Source: Microbacterium lacus (GTDB lineage: Bacteria > Actinomycetota > Actinomycetes > Actinomycetales > Microbacteriaceae). Taken from it: a stretch of 64,000 nucleotides of DNA. The notes beneath the pieces are model-generated. The model made no database searches. It saw only the letters and a program-made list of their open reading frames with translations, and was not told the origin of the DNA. The stretch covers positions 62,001 to 126,000 of the forward strand of contig NZ_NMUM01000044.1 of the NCBI RefSeq assembly GCF_002812805.1, written 5' to 3'. The translations under genes were made by a program, and so were the position numbers. Below, piece by piece: positions 8,338 through 16,554 of the stretch (positions are counted from its first letter, which is position 1; every line of letters starts with the position of its first letter).

Positions 8338-10044
8338 GTGACGAATGAGCCACGCGTGCTGTCCGGTCGATATCGCATCGACGAGCTCGTCGGGCGCGGG
8401 GGAATGGCTTCCGTCTACCGCGGCTACGACCTGACACTCGGTCGCGCCATCGCGATCAAGATGCTCAAGCGCGAGCTGGCAGACGATGCGGCCTTCCGCA
8501 CGCGATTCCGCCTGGAGGCCCAAGCGGCGTCGCGGATGGCGAACCCGACGATCGTGCGCGTGTTCGACGCGGGAGAAGAAACCGAGCGCGACGGCGACGG
8601 ATCGACGCATCCGGTCCCGTACATCGTGATGGAACTCGTCGAGGGCGCCCTTCTGAAGGATGTCATCGACGCCGGCCCGGTCCCCGAGGCCGACGCCGTG
8701 CGCTACGTCGACGGGATCCTCGAGGCGCTGGAGTATTCGCACCGCGCGGGTGTCGTGCACCGCGACATCAAGCCTGGCAACGTGATGATCACGGATGCAG
8801 GACAGGTCAAGGTGATGGACTTCGGCATCGCGCGCGCGGTTTCGGATTCGTCGTCCACCGTCGCCGACACGACCGCGATCCTCGGTACGGCCGCGTACTT
8901 CTCTCCCGAGCAGGCCAAGGGTGAGGCCGTCGACGGACGCGCCGACCTGTACTCGACGGGCGTCGTGCTGTTCGAACTCCTCACCGGTCGCGCTCCGTTC
9001 CGGGGCGAGTCCCCGGTCGCGGTGGCCTACCAGCACGTGAGCGAGACACCGGATGCTCCCTCCGAACTCAATCCCGAGGTCTCACGCGCGCTCGACGCGG
9101 TCGTGCTGCGTGCACTCGCGAAGGATCCGTTCCAGCGATACCAGTCTGCCGAGCAGTTCCGCGGCGCTTTGTCGGCGGCCGTCGGCGGCGCCGCACCCAG
9201 CAAGCGTCAGCTCGGCGCACTGACCACCGAGCTGTACGGCGCGAACCCCCGCCAGGCGGCGGAGACCGCACGCTCGCTGCGTCAGTTGAGCACCGACGAC
9301 ACCATGGCCCGCACGCAGAGCGGACCTCCCGCGGCCTGGATCTGGACCGGGGTCGCCGTGCTCGCGGTGGTGATCATCTCTCTCTTCTTCTGGATCGTCA
9401 CGATCCAGCCGCAATCGGAGGTTCCCTCTACGGCCCGGGTCGTCCCCTCCGTCGTCGGTCAGACGTACGAGGCAGCGAACAGCGCCCTCGCCGAAGCGGA
9501 CCTGAATGCGGTCCGCCGTGATGAGGCGAGTGACACCGTCTCCGAGGGTTCGGTCGTGCGCACCGTCCCGGCGGCGGGCGTCGGCGTCACCGTGGGCCAG
9601 GACGTCACCGTGTACGTCTCGACGGGCGCGGAAACGACACCTGTCCCGCCCCTCGAGGGCTTGTCCGAGGCAGACGCCCGCGCCGCGATAGAAGCAGCCG
9701 GGCTCACGGTCGGGCAGATCACGTCGCGAAGCGTGCCGGGCAAGGGCGAGGGCACGGTCATCTCGTCATCGCCCGTCGCGGAAGAGAGCGTCATCGTCGG
9801 GTCGACGGTCAACCTCGTTACCGCGACCGGGCGGGTGCCGATCATCAACTACGTCGGATTCACACTGCAGGCGGCGACGGACAGCATCACCGGGCCGAGC
9901 ATCCAGCTTACGGTCAGCCGCATCGAAGACCCGAGCTGTGTAGCGACGGATCCCGAGATCGTCACGCAGCAGTCGATTCCGCCGGGCGAAGCAGCGGTCG
10001 GTTCGACGATCGCGCTGACGGTCTGCACGGGCGTCGCCCCGTAA
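8338..10044 (+). CDS. pknB: Ser/Thr protein kinase PknB with PASTA domains
   Basis: A 568-residue receptor kinase that senses muropeptides or lipid II and phosphorylates wall and division proteins. The kinase domain (about 10-275) has GRGGMASVY, AIKMLK, HRDIKPGN, DFG and YFSPEQ. The transmembrane helix is at about 332-356. The external part carries about three PASTA repeats (about 363-568). The GTG start at 8338 follows a GAGGAG-type ribosome site. It is the last gene of the operon; a short palindrome follows before the convergent amidotransferase gene. Confidence 0.95.
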   Translation: MTNEPRVLSGRYRIDELVGRGGMASVYRGYDLTLGRAIAIKMLKRELADDAAFRTRFRLEAQAASRMANPTIVRVFDAGEETERDGDGSTHPVPYIVMELVEGALLKDVIDAGPVPEADAVRYVDGILEALEYSHRAGVVHRDIKPGNVMITDAGQVKVMDFGIARAVSDSSSTVADTTAILGTAAYFSPEQAKGEAVDGRADLYSTGVVLFELLTGRAPFRGESPVAVAYQHVSETPDAPSELNPEVSRALDAVVLRALAKDPFQRYQSAEQFRGALSAAVGGAAPSKRQLGALTTELYGANPRQAAETARSLRQLSTDDTMARTQSGPPAAWIWTGVAVLAVVIISLFFWIVTIQPQSEVPSTARVVPSVVGQTYEAANSALAEADLNAVRRDEASDTVSEGSVVRTVPAAGVGVTVGQDVTVYVSTGAETTPVPPLEGLSEADARAAIEAAGLTVGQITSRSVPGKGEGTVISSSPVAEESVIVGSTVNLVTATGRVPIINYVGFTLQAATDSITGPSIQLTVSRIEDPSCVATDPEIVTQQSIPPGEAAVGSTIALTVCTGVAP

Positions 10045-10047
10045 CCA

Positions 10048-10061
10048 CGCTCCGCGGAGCG
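10048..10061. terminator. Palindrome between convergent genes, possible terminator
   Basis: CGCTCCGCGGAGCG is a perfect 14-base palindrome located 3 nt after the pknB stop and 27 nt from the end of the convergent amidotransferase gene. There is no T-run, so a termination role is inferred from position only. Confidence 0.3.
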
Positions 10062-10088
10062 GGCCGCGACTTGAGAGCGAAGAGCCGG

Positions 10089-10730
10089 CTACGCAGAGCC
10101 GACGAGCGGATGCTTGCCGTCCGCCGCGGCGACAGCATCAGGCATGCCCGACTCGGCGAGCCAGTTCGCGAGCAGACGGTGCCCTCCCTCGGTGAGCACG
10201 CTCTCGGGATGGAACTGAACGCCGCGGAGCGGCGCTTCGCGATGTTCGAGCGCCATGATGACGCCGCCATCTGTTCGCGCGGTCACGCGGAGTTCGGAGG
10301 GAAGAGAACCCTCCAGCACGGCGAGCGAGTGATACCGCGTCGCGGTGAACGGCTGCATGATGCCGTCGAACAGACCGCTGCCGTCGTGCACGACGGTCGA
10401 GGTCTTGCCGTGCATCAGCTCGGCGGCTGTAGACACGACGCCGCCGAAGGCCTCGGCGATGGCCTGGTGCCCGAGACAGACACCGAGCAGGGGCATCCGC
10501 ATCTCTTCCGCGGCGCGGACGATCTCGATGGACGCGCCGGCCTCGCCCGGTGATCCCGGTCCCGGCGAGAGCAGAACCGCATCGTGTTTGCCCAGGATGT
10601 CTCGTACGGATCCAACCGGGATGTCCCGGCTCCGGACGACCTCCACCCGCGCGCCGAGCTGGGCGAGATAGTCGACAAGCGTGAAGACGAAGCTGTCGTC
10701 GTTGTCGACGACCAGAACGCGGAACGTCAC
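10089..10730 (-). CDS. Glutamine amidotransferase, PabA/TrpG type
   Basis: A 213-residue class I glutamine amidotransferase that releases ammonia from glutamine for a chorismate-using partner (4-aminobenzoate or anthranilate synthase). Seen: start motif LVVDNDDSF, SPGPGSP, nucleophile cysteine in GVCLGHQAI, and catalytic HPES near the C terminus. The partner synthase subunit is not in the window, so PabA versus TrpG cannot be settled. The GTG at 10730 is chosen because it overlaps the stop of the small membrane gene by 4 nt; a longer reading of the frame would run through that gene. Same location relative to pknB as in other actinobacteria. Confidence 0.88.
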   Translation of the reverse strand: MTFRVLVVDNDDSFVFTLVDYLAQLGARVEVVRSRDIPVGSVRDILGKHDAVLLSPGPGSPGEAGASIEIVRAAEEMRMPLLGVCLGHQAIAEAFGGVVSTAAELMHGKTSTVVHDGSGLFDGIMQPFTATRYHSLAVLEGSLPSELRVTARTDGGVIMALEHREAPLRGVQFHPESVLTEGGHRLLANWLAESGMPDAVAAADGKHPLVGSA

Positions 10731-10882
10731 TGGACCGTGACCTCTTCGGGCGTGATCCATACCGCGACGACGGGGAAGACGTAGAAGAACAACGCGTAGA
10801 CGATCGCCGCAGCAGCCACGAGCAGAATCAGCGTCCGGATCCACCACGGACCGGGCAGTACACGCCACAGTGCGCCGTACAT
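10727..10882 (-). CDS. Small membrane protein, 51 residues
   Basis: A short gene translated by hand from the minus strand: it starts MYGALWRVLPGPWWIRTL and contains a single hydrophobic stretch of about 28 residues (I-L-L-V-A-A-A-A through V-A-V-W), ending ITPEEVTVQ. The ATG shares one base with the stop of the sortase gene (TGATG) and the stop overlaps the GTG of the amidotransferase by 4 nt, which is strong evidence that it is really translated. Similar tiny proteins occur at this locus in related actinobacteria. Function unknown; sitting behind the sortase it might assist secretion or sortase work, but that is a guess. Confidence 0.8.
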   Translation of the reverse strand: MYGALWRVLPGPWWIRTLILLVAAAAIVYALFFYVFPVVAVWITPEEVTVQ

Positions 10883-11745
10883 CAGGACACCGCCGATTCA
10901 GAGACAGGCGCCCCGGGTACACCCTCGGGAGGCCCGTCCGCACGAGGCTGGAAGGATTCGAAGACCGAGTACGCGATGATGCGCTCGGCGATGGTGTGCT
11001 TGGGTGAACAGCTCGTCATGGTCAAGTAGCGCCCACCCGCACCCGTGAGCGTGTCTTGCGGCACCGGGGCCAGTACGTCCACCGCTGAAGGCCGCACGTA
11101 CTCGAGCGTGCGGAAGTGGTACGTGTACCAGCCGTCCTGGGTCTCGATGATGATCGAATCACCGACGCGCAGCTCGTCTATCGCGTAGAACGGCGCCCCG
11201 CCGAAACCGGTGCGGTGGGCGGCGACGGCGAAGTTGCCGACCTCGCCGGGCATCTGTGTCCCCGGGTAGTGCCCGATTCCGATCGTGTCGAGGGTGCGGG
11301 CACGCGAGACGCCGCCACCGATGCGCGCAGCGAAGTCCGCTCCGAAGCGCGGGACGTACATGATGCCGAACTCTTCGCCATCGTCGGGCTCGGCCGCGAT
11401 GACGGGTTCGACGGGTGCGGCGGGCTCTTCAGGCTCGTCAGGCGCCACTGACGCAGACGGGCTCGGGTCCGCAATGGGTGGCGGGGAGTCCTGCCATTCT
11501 TCCGCGAGGGCCAGCGCATCCGCCCTGTTCTGGGCCGCCGCGATCTGATCGCCGATCCACATCTGCCACCCGACGAACAGCAATACGACAACGCCCGCTG
11601 TCAGAAGCAACTCGCCGGCGACCCCGATGACACTGATCCTGCGAGCGCGCCGAGCACGACCCCGCCGTGTGGCCGCGTCCGAGGGTACGACCGTCTCCGA
11701 GCTCGCCGGATCGGCAGCTGCTCGCTGTCCCCCCGGTTCGCGCAT
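10882..11745 (-). CDS. Class E sortase
   Basis: A 287-residue membrane-anchored cysteine transpeptidase that attaches LAxTG-tagged proteins to peptidoglycan. A basic N terminus (RRGRARRARR) precedes one membrane span at about residues 40-62; the catalytic domain holds the histidine in AAHRTGFGG and the active cysteine in TMTSCSPKHT, followed by the conserved arginine in AERIIAY. The TLTTCSP-like signature identifies class E. The ATG at 11745 is preferred over a GTG two codons upstream. A candidate substrate with a LALTG signal is encoded at 50750-52231. Confidence 0.9.
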   Translation of the reverse strand: MREPGGQRAAADPASSETVVPSDAATRRGRARRARRISVIGVAGELLLTAGVVVLLFVGWQMWIGDQIAAAQNRADALALAEEWQDSPPPIADPSPSASVAPDEPEEPAAPVEPVIAAEPDDGEEFGIMYVPRFGADFAARIGGGVSRARTLDTIGIGHYPGTQMPGEVGNFAVAAHRTGFGGAPFYAIDELRVGDSIIIETQDGWYTYHFRTLEYVRPSAVDVLAPVPQDTLTGAGGRYLTMTSCSPKHTIAERIIAYSVFESFQPRADGPPEGVPGAPVSESAVS

Positions 11746-11809
11746 ATCCACCCGCCGATCCTAGGCCACGGTGCTGTGTGCGGCTTAGTGCTGTGTACGG
11801 CCGCCCCGC

Positions 11810-11815
11810 TACAAT
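11810..11815 (+). promoter_or_regulatory. -10 element for crgA, probable leaderless transcript
   Basis: TACAAT at 11810-11815 is a near-consensus sigma-A -10 hexamer. The ATG at 11823 lies 7 nt behind it, so the transcript would begin at or next to the start codon. No good -35 is seen at the usual distance (TTAGTG at 11785-11790 is 19 nt away). This favours ATG 11823 over the earlier in-frame ATG at 11814, which would lie in the -10 itself. Confidence 0.5.
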
Positions 11816-11822
11816 GGCTCTC

Positions 11823-12056
11823 ATGTCCCGATCTGACGACGTCGACCCCGGCGCGCCCCGTCGCGACGTCGACGCCCCCAATCCCGTTTGGTTCCTGCCG
11901 GTCATGGTCGGCTTCATGCTCCTGGGCCTCGCCTGGGTCCTCGTCTTCTACCTGAGTAACGGCACACTGCCCGTTCCGGGTATCGGTGCGTGGAACCTGG
12001 CCATCGGCTTCGGCATCGCTCTCATCGGCTTTTTGATGACGACACGTTGGCGCTGA
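11823..12056 (+). CDS. crgA: Cell division protein CrgA
   Basis: A 77-residue membrane protein with two hydrophobic spans (about residues 24-46 and 58-74) separated by the short PVPGIG-type loop typical of CrgA. CrgA helps recruit septal proteins such as FtsZ-ring and peptidoglycan factors in actinobacteria. The likely start is ATG 11823 because the -10 hexamer ends just upstream; ATG 11814 would add three residues. It is monocistronic, divergent from the sortase gene and convergent with the rhomboid gene. The position near pknB and the sortase is conserved in the phylum. Confidence 0.9.
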   Translation: MSRSDDVDPGAPRRDVDAPNPVWFLPVMVGFMLLGLAWVLVFYLSNGTLPVPGIGAWNLAIGFGIALIGFLMTTRWR

Positions 12057-12111
12057 GAGAACTAGTTACACGCGTGTAATTCTCCACAGCTGTGCAGAAC
12101 CCTGTGGACAA
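12057..12111. other. crgA-rhomboid gap: palindrome and a DnaA box
   Basis: TTACACGCGTGTAA (12066-12079) is a perfect palindrome flanked by GAGAA (12057-12061) and TTCTC (12080-12084), so a hairpin with a small bulge can form directly after the crgA stop and may act as a bidirectional terminator. TGTGGACAA at 12103-12111 is the reverse complement of TTGTCCACA, a DnaA-box form used in actinobacteria. A single box away from oriC may be accidental. Confidence 0.35.
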
Positions 12112-12117
12112 CGGCTC

Positions 12118-12963
12118 TCAGCCGATGAGCGCGGGCACCGCGCAGAGCGCGAGGAGCACCGCGGCGAGCCCGGCGAGCAGACCGTATTGCAGCCCACGTT
12201 GATCGGCACGACGGGTTCGCGCGAAGATCAGACCCGCGAGCGCTCCCGCGGCGAGACCGCCGACATGTGCCTGCCACGAGATCGAGAAGCCCGGCAAGAA
12301 CCCGATCACCAGGTTGATGCCGACGATGATCAGGATGCCGGTGATGTTGGCGCCGATGTGCCGACCGATCACGAGTAGCGCTCCGAGCAATCCGAAGACC
12401 GCTCCCGATGCACCGATCACGGACGTCAGCGGCGCGAGCAGCGCGACCGCGACCGAACCCGCGAGGCCCGAGAGGAGGTACAGGAGAAGGAATCGGATGT
12501 GGCCGAGCAGCGGCTCAAGGCTTCGTCCGATCATCCAGACGGCCAGCATGTTGAGACCGACGTGCCAGAGCCCGGAGTGAGCCAGCGTGTCGGTGAAGAC
12601 TCGCCACGGCTGGAAGAACCCGAGCGAAGGATCGAGGTAGGCGCTGTTGAACAAGAACGCGCTCGTCAGGTCGAGCCCGGGGATGTAGTCGAGTACGAAC
12701 AGAGCGGCCGTCACCCCGATGATCCAATAGGTCACCAAGGGACGACCGCTCATTGCGCGGACCGATGCGCGAGCGCGCCGGACAGCCGGGGGTGTGTCCG
12801 CCCGCTGTGCTTTCATGCACTCGGGGCAGATGACCCCGACCGCTCCCTGTGTCTGGCACTCGGGGCAGATGGTGCGCAGGCACCGCTGACAGAGCACGTA
12901 GCTCCGGCGATCGGGATGCCGGTAGCAGAAGTCCTCGGGATTACGTGCCCCGTCAGCGCTCAC
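12118..12963 (-). CDS. Rhomboid-family intramembrane serine protease
   Basis: A 281-residue membrane protein. The N-terminal 50 residues hold paired cysteines and histidine (CYRHPDR, CQRC, CPEC, CPEC) that look like a zinc-binding ribbon. The rhomboid core follows with six or more spans: the WHVGLNM loop, the catalytic serine in GASGAVFG and the catalytic histidine in WQAHVGG. Rhomboids cut transmembrane helices; the substrate here is unknown. GTG start at 12963, with the cyclophilin gene upstream on the same strand 9 nt away, so the two may be cotranscribed. Confidence 0.9.
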   Translation of the reverse strand: MSADGARNPEDFCYRHPDRRSYVLCQRCLRTICPECQTQGAVGVICPECMKAQRADTPPAVRRARASVRAMSGRPLVTYWIIGVTAALFVLDYIPGLDLTSAFLFNSAYLDPSLGFFQPWRVFTDTLAHSGLWHVGLNMLAVWMIGRSLEPLLGHIRFLLLYLLSGLAGSVAVALLAPLTSVIGASGAVFGLLGALLVIGRHIGANITGILIIVGINLVIGFLPGFSISWQAHVGGLAAGALAGLIFARTRRADQRGLQYGLLAGLAAVLLALCAVPALIG

Positions 12964-12972
12964 GCGAGTGCG

Positions 12973-13530
12973 TCAGACCGTAGCGATGTCGACCGACTGC
13001 AGCACGACGGGCTCGATCGGCCGGTCGCCGCCCGCGGTGGGAACGGCGCCGATGGCGTCGACCACGGCGCGCGAAGCGTCGTCCGCGACCTCACCGAAGA
13101 TCGTGTGCTTGCCCTGCAGCCACGGGGTCGGGTCGGTCGTGATGAAGAACTGCGAGCCGTTCGTGCCCTCGGCCTTGCCCGTGATGGCGTTGCGACGCAG
13201 GCCCGCGTTGGCCATGGCCAGCACGTAGGGCGCGTTGAAGTTGAGCTCGGGGCTGATTTCGTCGTCGAAGTTGTACCCCGGTCCTCCGGTGCCCTGTCCG
13301 AGCGGGTCGCCGCCCTGGATCATGAAACCGGGGATGATGCGGTGGAAGACCACATCGGTGTACAGGGCGCCTTCGCCGGGCTTGCCCGTGGCGGGGTCGG
13401 TCCACTCGCCGGTTCCGTCGGAGAGCCCGATGAAGTTGCGAACCGTGCGGGGAGCGTGGTCACCGTAAAGGTTGACGACAATGTCGCCGTGGTTGGTGTG
13501 GAGTGTGGCGACAGCGGTGTGATGCGGCAT
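12973..13530 (-). CDS. Peptidyl-prolyl isomerase, cyclophilin type
   Basis: A 185-residue cytoplasmic cyclophilin that catalyses cis-trans isomerisation of proline bonds. Family motifs are VVFHRIIPGFMIQGGDP (active-site arginine), NGSQFFIT and the HTIFGEV segment near the C terminus. No signal peptide. It is located beside the rhomboid gene, 9 nt away, and divergent from the next plus-strand gene. A ppiA gene near crgA/pknB is a standard part of actinobacterial origin regions. Confidence 0.93.
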   Translation of the reverse strand: MPHHTAVATLHTNHGDIVVNLYGDHAPRTVRNFIGLSDGTGEWTDPATGKPGEGALYTDVVFHRIIPGFMIQGGDPLGQGTGGPGYNFDDEISPELNFNAPYVLAMANAGLRRNAITGKAEGTNGSQFFITTDPTPWLQGKHTIFGEVADDASRAVVDAIGAVPTAGGDRPIEPVVLQSVDIATV

Positions 13531-13636
13531 TGATCCATTCTGGCATAGGAGTTTGCCGCGAACTCTGGCCTCGCGGGCTCACCGTGGCAAGATGGGGAGG
13601 GGCGCATCGTCGCCCCCGACGAACAAGGAGGCAGCC

Positions 13637-14221
13637 GTGGGCCTGAGTCGTAAGCGCAAGAAAGAGCTCCGCAAGCTGCAGGATTCCGCCAACAAAGTGT
13701 GGCAGACGCAGCAGGTGCTCGTAGGAGAAGCCGCAGGTATCGCCCGTGAAGCGAGCCGTCAGCTCGGAAACTACTCACGTGAGCAGGTCGGCCCCGCCGT
13801 CCAGGCGACGTACGAACAGCGCGTCATGCCCGTGGTTCACAAGAGCGCAAAGGTCAGTCGTGACGTCCTCGAACACCGCGTCGTGCCGGCGGTCGGCGGA
13901 GTCGTGGGGGGCGCGCTTTCCGTATGGGACGCCGCGAACGACACCCGTTCCCGCCTGGCGAGTGGCCGCGGATTCTCGCTACCTGACGCCCGCACGTTCG
14001 GTAAGAATGCGGATTCGTACAGCAAGAAGGCCACCAAGGCCCTGTCGAAGAAGCTCGCCGTGCTGGAGCCCAAGAAGCCCGGCATGAGCACGGGCAGTGT
14101 CATCGCGATCGTCCTCGGAGTGATCGCCGCTGCTGGTGTGCTGTACGCCGCGTGGCAGACACTGCGTGCCGACGACGAGCTTTGGGTCGCGGACGACCCG
14201 CTTCGCTCCCCCGATGAGTGA
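13637..14221 (+). CDS. Conserved tail-anchored membrane protein, function unknown
   Basis: A 194-residue protein of unknown role. It begins with a strongly basic segment (LSRKRKKELRKL), continues with Ala/Gln/Val-rich helical stretches (about 20-150) and ends with one membrane span at about 158-180 followed by an acidic tail (ADDELWVADDPLRSPDE). This is the layout of a tail-anchored or C-in/N-in membrane protein. The GTG at 13637 is chosen because an AAGGAGG ribosome site lies 7 nt upstream; the frame is open further upstream but that part lacks coding character. Its stop overlaps the following deacylase gene by 8 nt. Confidence 0.8.
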   Translation: MGLSRKRKKELRKLQDSANKVWQTQQVLVGEAAGIAREASRQLGNYSREQVGPAVQATYEQRVMPVVHKSAKVSRDVLEHRVVPAVGGVVGGALSVWDAANDTRSRLASGRGFSLPDARTFGKNADSYSKKATKALSKKLAVLEPKKPGMSTGSVIAIVLGVIAAAGVLYAAWQTLRADDELWVADDPLRSPDE

Positions 14222-14693
14222 TCCGGATGCCGCCACCGCACGTGTGCGGTCGGCGGCATCCGATCTGGGTCTCGACATCGAGATCCGCGAGCGTCCGGAA
14301 GCCGGCAGCATCCATGAGGCTGCCGGCTTGCTGGGCGTTGAGCCACGAAACATCGTCAAGACTCTCGTCGTGAAACGAAGTGACGACACCTACCTCTTCG
14401 CTTTGATTCCCGGGGATCGGCAGATCGCGTGGGCGAAGTTGCGCGCCGTCGTGGGCGTGAACAAGCTGCAACTGCCGGATCCGGAACGAGCCCTCGCTGC
14501 GACCGGATATGAACGCGGCACGATCGTTCCCCTCGGGAGTTCGACAGCGTGGCCCGTCTACGCCGACGAGAACATCTCGGGGCGCGTGGCTCTCGGAGCC
14601 GGCGCTCACGGCTACAGCCTCTTCGCCGACTCAGACGCCCTGCTCCGTGCGCTCGGTGCAACCGTGGCCGACATCTCGCAACCGAACGGCTGA
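14214..14693 (+). CDS. YbaK/EbsC-type aminoacyl-tRNA deacylase
   Basis: A 159-residue protein of the YbaK/prolyl-tRNA editing domain family, which hydrolyses mischarged tRNAs. Seen: EAAGLLGVEPRNIVKTLVV (conserved lysine for substrate binding), FALIPGDRQIAW and the GRVALGAGAHG glycine segment near the C terminus. ATG at 14214 sits inside the end of the preceding gene (8-nt overlap), suggesting coupling. Which mischarged tRNA it corrects cannot be told from sequence alone. It converges with a Nudix gene only 4 nt away. Confidence 0.88.
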   Translation: MSDPDAATARVRSAASDLGLDIEIRERPEAGSIHEAAGLLGVEPRNIVKTLVVKRSDDTYLFALIPGDRQIAWAKLRAVVGVNKLQLPDPERALAATGYERGTIVPLGSSTAWPVYADENISGRVALGAGAHGYSLFADSDALLRALGATVADISQPNG

Positions 14694-14697
14694 CGAG

Positions 14698-15123
14698 TCA
14701 GATCAGTCCGGCCATGCCGAGCGCTATATCCACCAGCTTGACGCGATGCAGCGAGCGAATGGACGCGAGCGTGAACCAGTCCGCCCGATCGGTCGATCCG
14801 CCCACCTCATTGCGCAATCGACCACCCGTGACCCGGGCCCGGTAAACGATTCGCAAAGCGTGGAGCGGATCCGGCGGTCCCAACGGGATCCTGCGGGAGG
14901 CCGGGATCACGCGGGAGTGGATACCCAAGAGGTCACCGACCGCTACGCGGTAGCCCGTCTCTTCGCGGATCTCGCGGCGCGCGGCATAAGTCGGATCTTC
15001 ACCCTCTTCGAGGCCCCCGCCCGGCAAAGTCCACGCGGCGCGACGACCCTCGTTCCAATGAGCCAAGAGCACGCGACCGGAAGAGTCGAGAACGACGCCG
15101 TAGGCCGCGACGCGGATGTCCAT
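14698..15123 (-). CDS. Nudix hydrolase
   Basis: A 141-residue hydrolase of nucleoside diphosphates linked to another group. The Nudix box is intact at about residues 36-58: a glycine at its start, then E, and the REIREETGY core that binds Mg2+. The N terminus MDIRVAAYGVVLD is the usual first strand; an in-frame ATG two codons upstream (15129) is an alternative. Substrate unknown. Located between the deacylase and tRNA-Ala. Confidence 0.9.
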   Translation of the reverse strand: MDIRVAAYGVVLDSSGRVLLAHWNEGRRAAWTLPGGGLEEGEDPTYAARREIREETGYRVAVGDLLGIHSRVIPASRRIPLGPPDPLHALRIVYRARVTGGRLRNEVGGSTDRADWFTLASIRSLHRVKLVDIALGMAGLI

Positions 15124-15165
15124 GGTCACGACACCATCCTCAGTCGCTGTCGACCAGAAAAACTG

Positions 15166-15238
15166 TGGAGCCTAGGAGAATCGAACTCCTGACATCCTGC
15201 TTGCAAAGCAGGCGCTCTACCAACTGAGCTAAGGCCCC
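15166..15238 (-). tRNA. tRNA-Ala (anticodon TGC)
   Basis: On the minus strand GGGGCCT pairs with AGGCTCC, discriminator A at 15166, no encoded CCA. The anticodon stem CTGCT/AGCAG holds loop TTTGCAA, anticodon TGC for alanine. D-loop AGTTGGTA and T-loop GTTCGATTC are standard. It lies 12 nt from tRNA-Ile; this pair near gyrA is typical of actinobacteria. Confidence 0.95.
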
Positions 15239-15250
15239 GCGGGGACGGAT

Positions 15251-15327
15251 TGGTGGGGCTACCAGGACTTGAACCTGGGACCTCTTCATTATCAGTGAAG
15301 CGCTCTAACCGCCTGAGCTATAGCCCC
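15251..15327 (-). tRNA. tRNA-Ile (anticodon GAT)
   Basis: Minus-strand acceptor stem GGGGCTA (15327-15321) pairs with TAGCCCC (15261-15255); discriminator A and encoded CCA end at 15251. The anticodon loop CTGATAA gives anticodon GAT for isoleucine. All arms close. It is upstream of tRNA-Ala in transcription direction and the two are probably one transcript. Confidence 0.95.
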
Positions 15328-15416
15328 GCAACCTCCAAGACTTTACCCGACCTGCGCGCTCGGCGCGAATCGCGGGTGGCGTTGTCGTTTGCATGCCGAA
15401 GCGATTGACTGAGCCC

Positions 15417-16139
15417 ATGACAGATGAGGTAGCCGGTCACGTCGGCGAGGCACACACGGGCGGTATCGGTCAGCGCCTCAATTGGCTCCGCGCGGGCGTG
15501 CTCGGAGCCAACGACGGCATCGTTTCTGTCGCCGCTCTTGTGGTCGGCGTTGCCGGCGCAACCACGGACTCGTCGGCCCTCCTCATTGCCGGAATCGCGG
15601 GGCTCGTGGGTGGGGCGATTTCGATGGCACTCGGCGAGTACGTCTCGGTGAGCAGTCAGCGCGACAGCGAGCGAGCGCTGATTGCGAAAGAGACGGCCGA
15701 GTTGCGCGATATGCCCGACGAAGAGCTGGAAGAGCTCGCGGGGTTGTATCGAGACCGCGGGCTCTCTGAGGCGACGGCGCGACAGGTCGCCGAAGAACTC
15801 ACCCAGCACAACGCCCTCGCCGCACACCTCGAGGTAGAGCTACACATCGACCAGGACGACCTCGTCAGTCCGTGGCAGGCCGCACTGTCGTCTGCTGTCG
15901 CCTTTACGGTCGGCGCACTGCTTCCTCTGCTCGCGATCCTGCTTCCCCCGCCCGCTTGGCGCGTGCCCGTCACGTTCGTGGCGGTGCTGATTGCACTGGC
16001 GATCACCGGATGGGTCTCCGCCATCCTCGGTGGTGCGAGCCGCGGCCGCGCAGTCCTCCGACTGGTCGTCGGAGGAACGCTCGCGCTGGCCGTGACGTGG
16101 CTGATCGGTTCCCTGCTGGGAACCAGCGGGGTGGTGTGA
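15417..16139 (+). CDS. VIT family (CCC1-like) Fe/Mn transporter
   Basis: A 240-residue membrane protein of the VIT1/CCC1 family, which moves Fe2+ or Mn2+. The N-terminal signature WLRAGVLGANDGIVSVAAL and the first-helix glycines plus SMALGEYVSVSSQRD are typical. A cytoplasmic acidic helix region rich in Glu (about residues 85-145) corresponds to the metal-binding domain, followed by three membrane spans. ATG 15417 is used; an in-frame ATG eight codons upstream is possible. It sits alone between the tRNAs and the convergent DUF3566 gene and is likely an insertion into an otherwise conserved gene order. Confidence 0.9.
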   Translation: MTDEVAGHVGEAHTGGIGQRLNWLRAGVLGANDGIVSVAALVVGVAGATTDSSALLIAGIAGLVGGAISMALGEYVSVSSQRDSERALIAKETAELRDMPDEELEELAGLYRDRGLSEATARQVAEELTQHNALAAHLEVELHIDQDDLVSPWQAALSSAVAFTVGALLPLLAILLPPPAWRVPVTFVAVLIALAITGWVSAILGGASRGRAVLRLVVGGTLALAVTWLIGSLLGTSGVV

Positions 16140-16149
16140 TCCGCCGCGA

Positions 16150-16554
16150 TTAGTTCGAGGTGAATCCGACGAGCAGGCCGCCGGTGATCTTCACCGCGAG
16201 GTTGTAGATACCCGCGACCACAGCACCGAGCACCGTGACGACGATCAGGTTGAGGATCGCGACCACGGCGGCGAAGGCCATGACCTGCGGTAGGCCCACG
16301 AGATCGGAGATGCGGACTCCGTTCTCGGAGAAGCTCTGGAAGAATTCGTCGAATTGTCCGATCAGGCCCGTCGTCTGCACGACCATGAAGATCAGGAAGA
16401 ACGACACCACGGTCACGATGGCGATCGCGACAGCAGCAAGGAACGACAGTTTCACAGCCGACCAGAAGTCGATGTAGACGAGTCGCAGGCGGACCTGCTT
16501 GGAGCTCCCCTGTCGGCTCGACTTCTTGGCCAGCTTGTCGGCAACGGTGCTCAT
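16150..16554 (-). CDS. DUF3566 membrane protein downstream of gyrA
   Basis: A 134-residue membrane protein. A basic cytoplasmic N terminus (about 1-28, ending [11 protein letters not shown]) precedes two hydrophobic regions (about 32-62 and 85-125) with the [10 protein letters not shown] segment between them. This is the DUF3566 family nearly always found just after gyrA in actinobacteria; its role is not established. Its ATG overlaps the gyrA stop by 4 nt (ATGA), so it depends on gyrA transcription and translation. Confidence 0.9.
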   Translation of the reverse strand: MSTVADKLAKKSSRQGSSKQVRLRLVYIDFWSAVKLSFLAAVAIAIVTVVSFFLIFMVVQTTGLIGQFDEFFQSFSENGVRISDLVGLPQVMAFAAVVAILNLIVVTVLGAVVAGIYNLAVKITGGLLVGFTSN

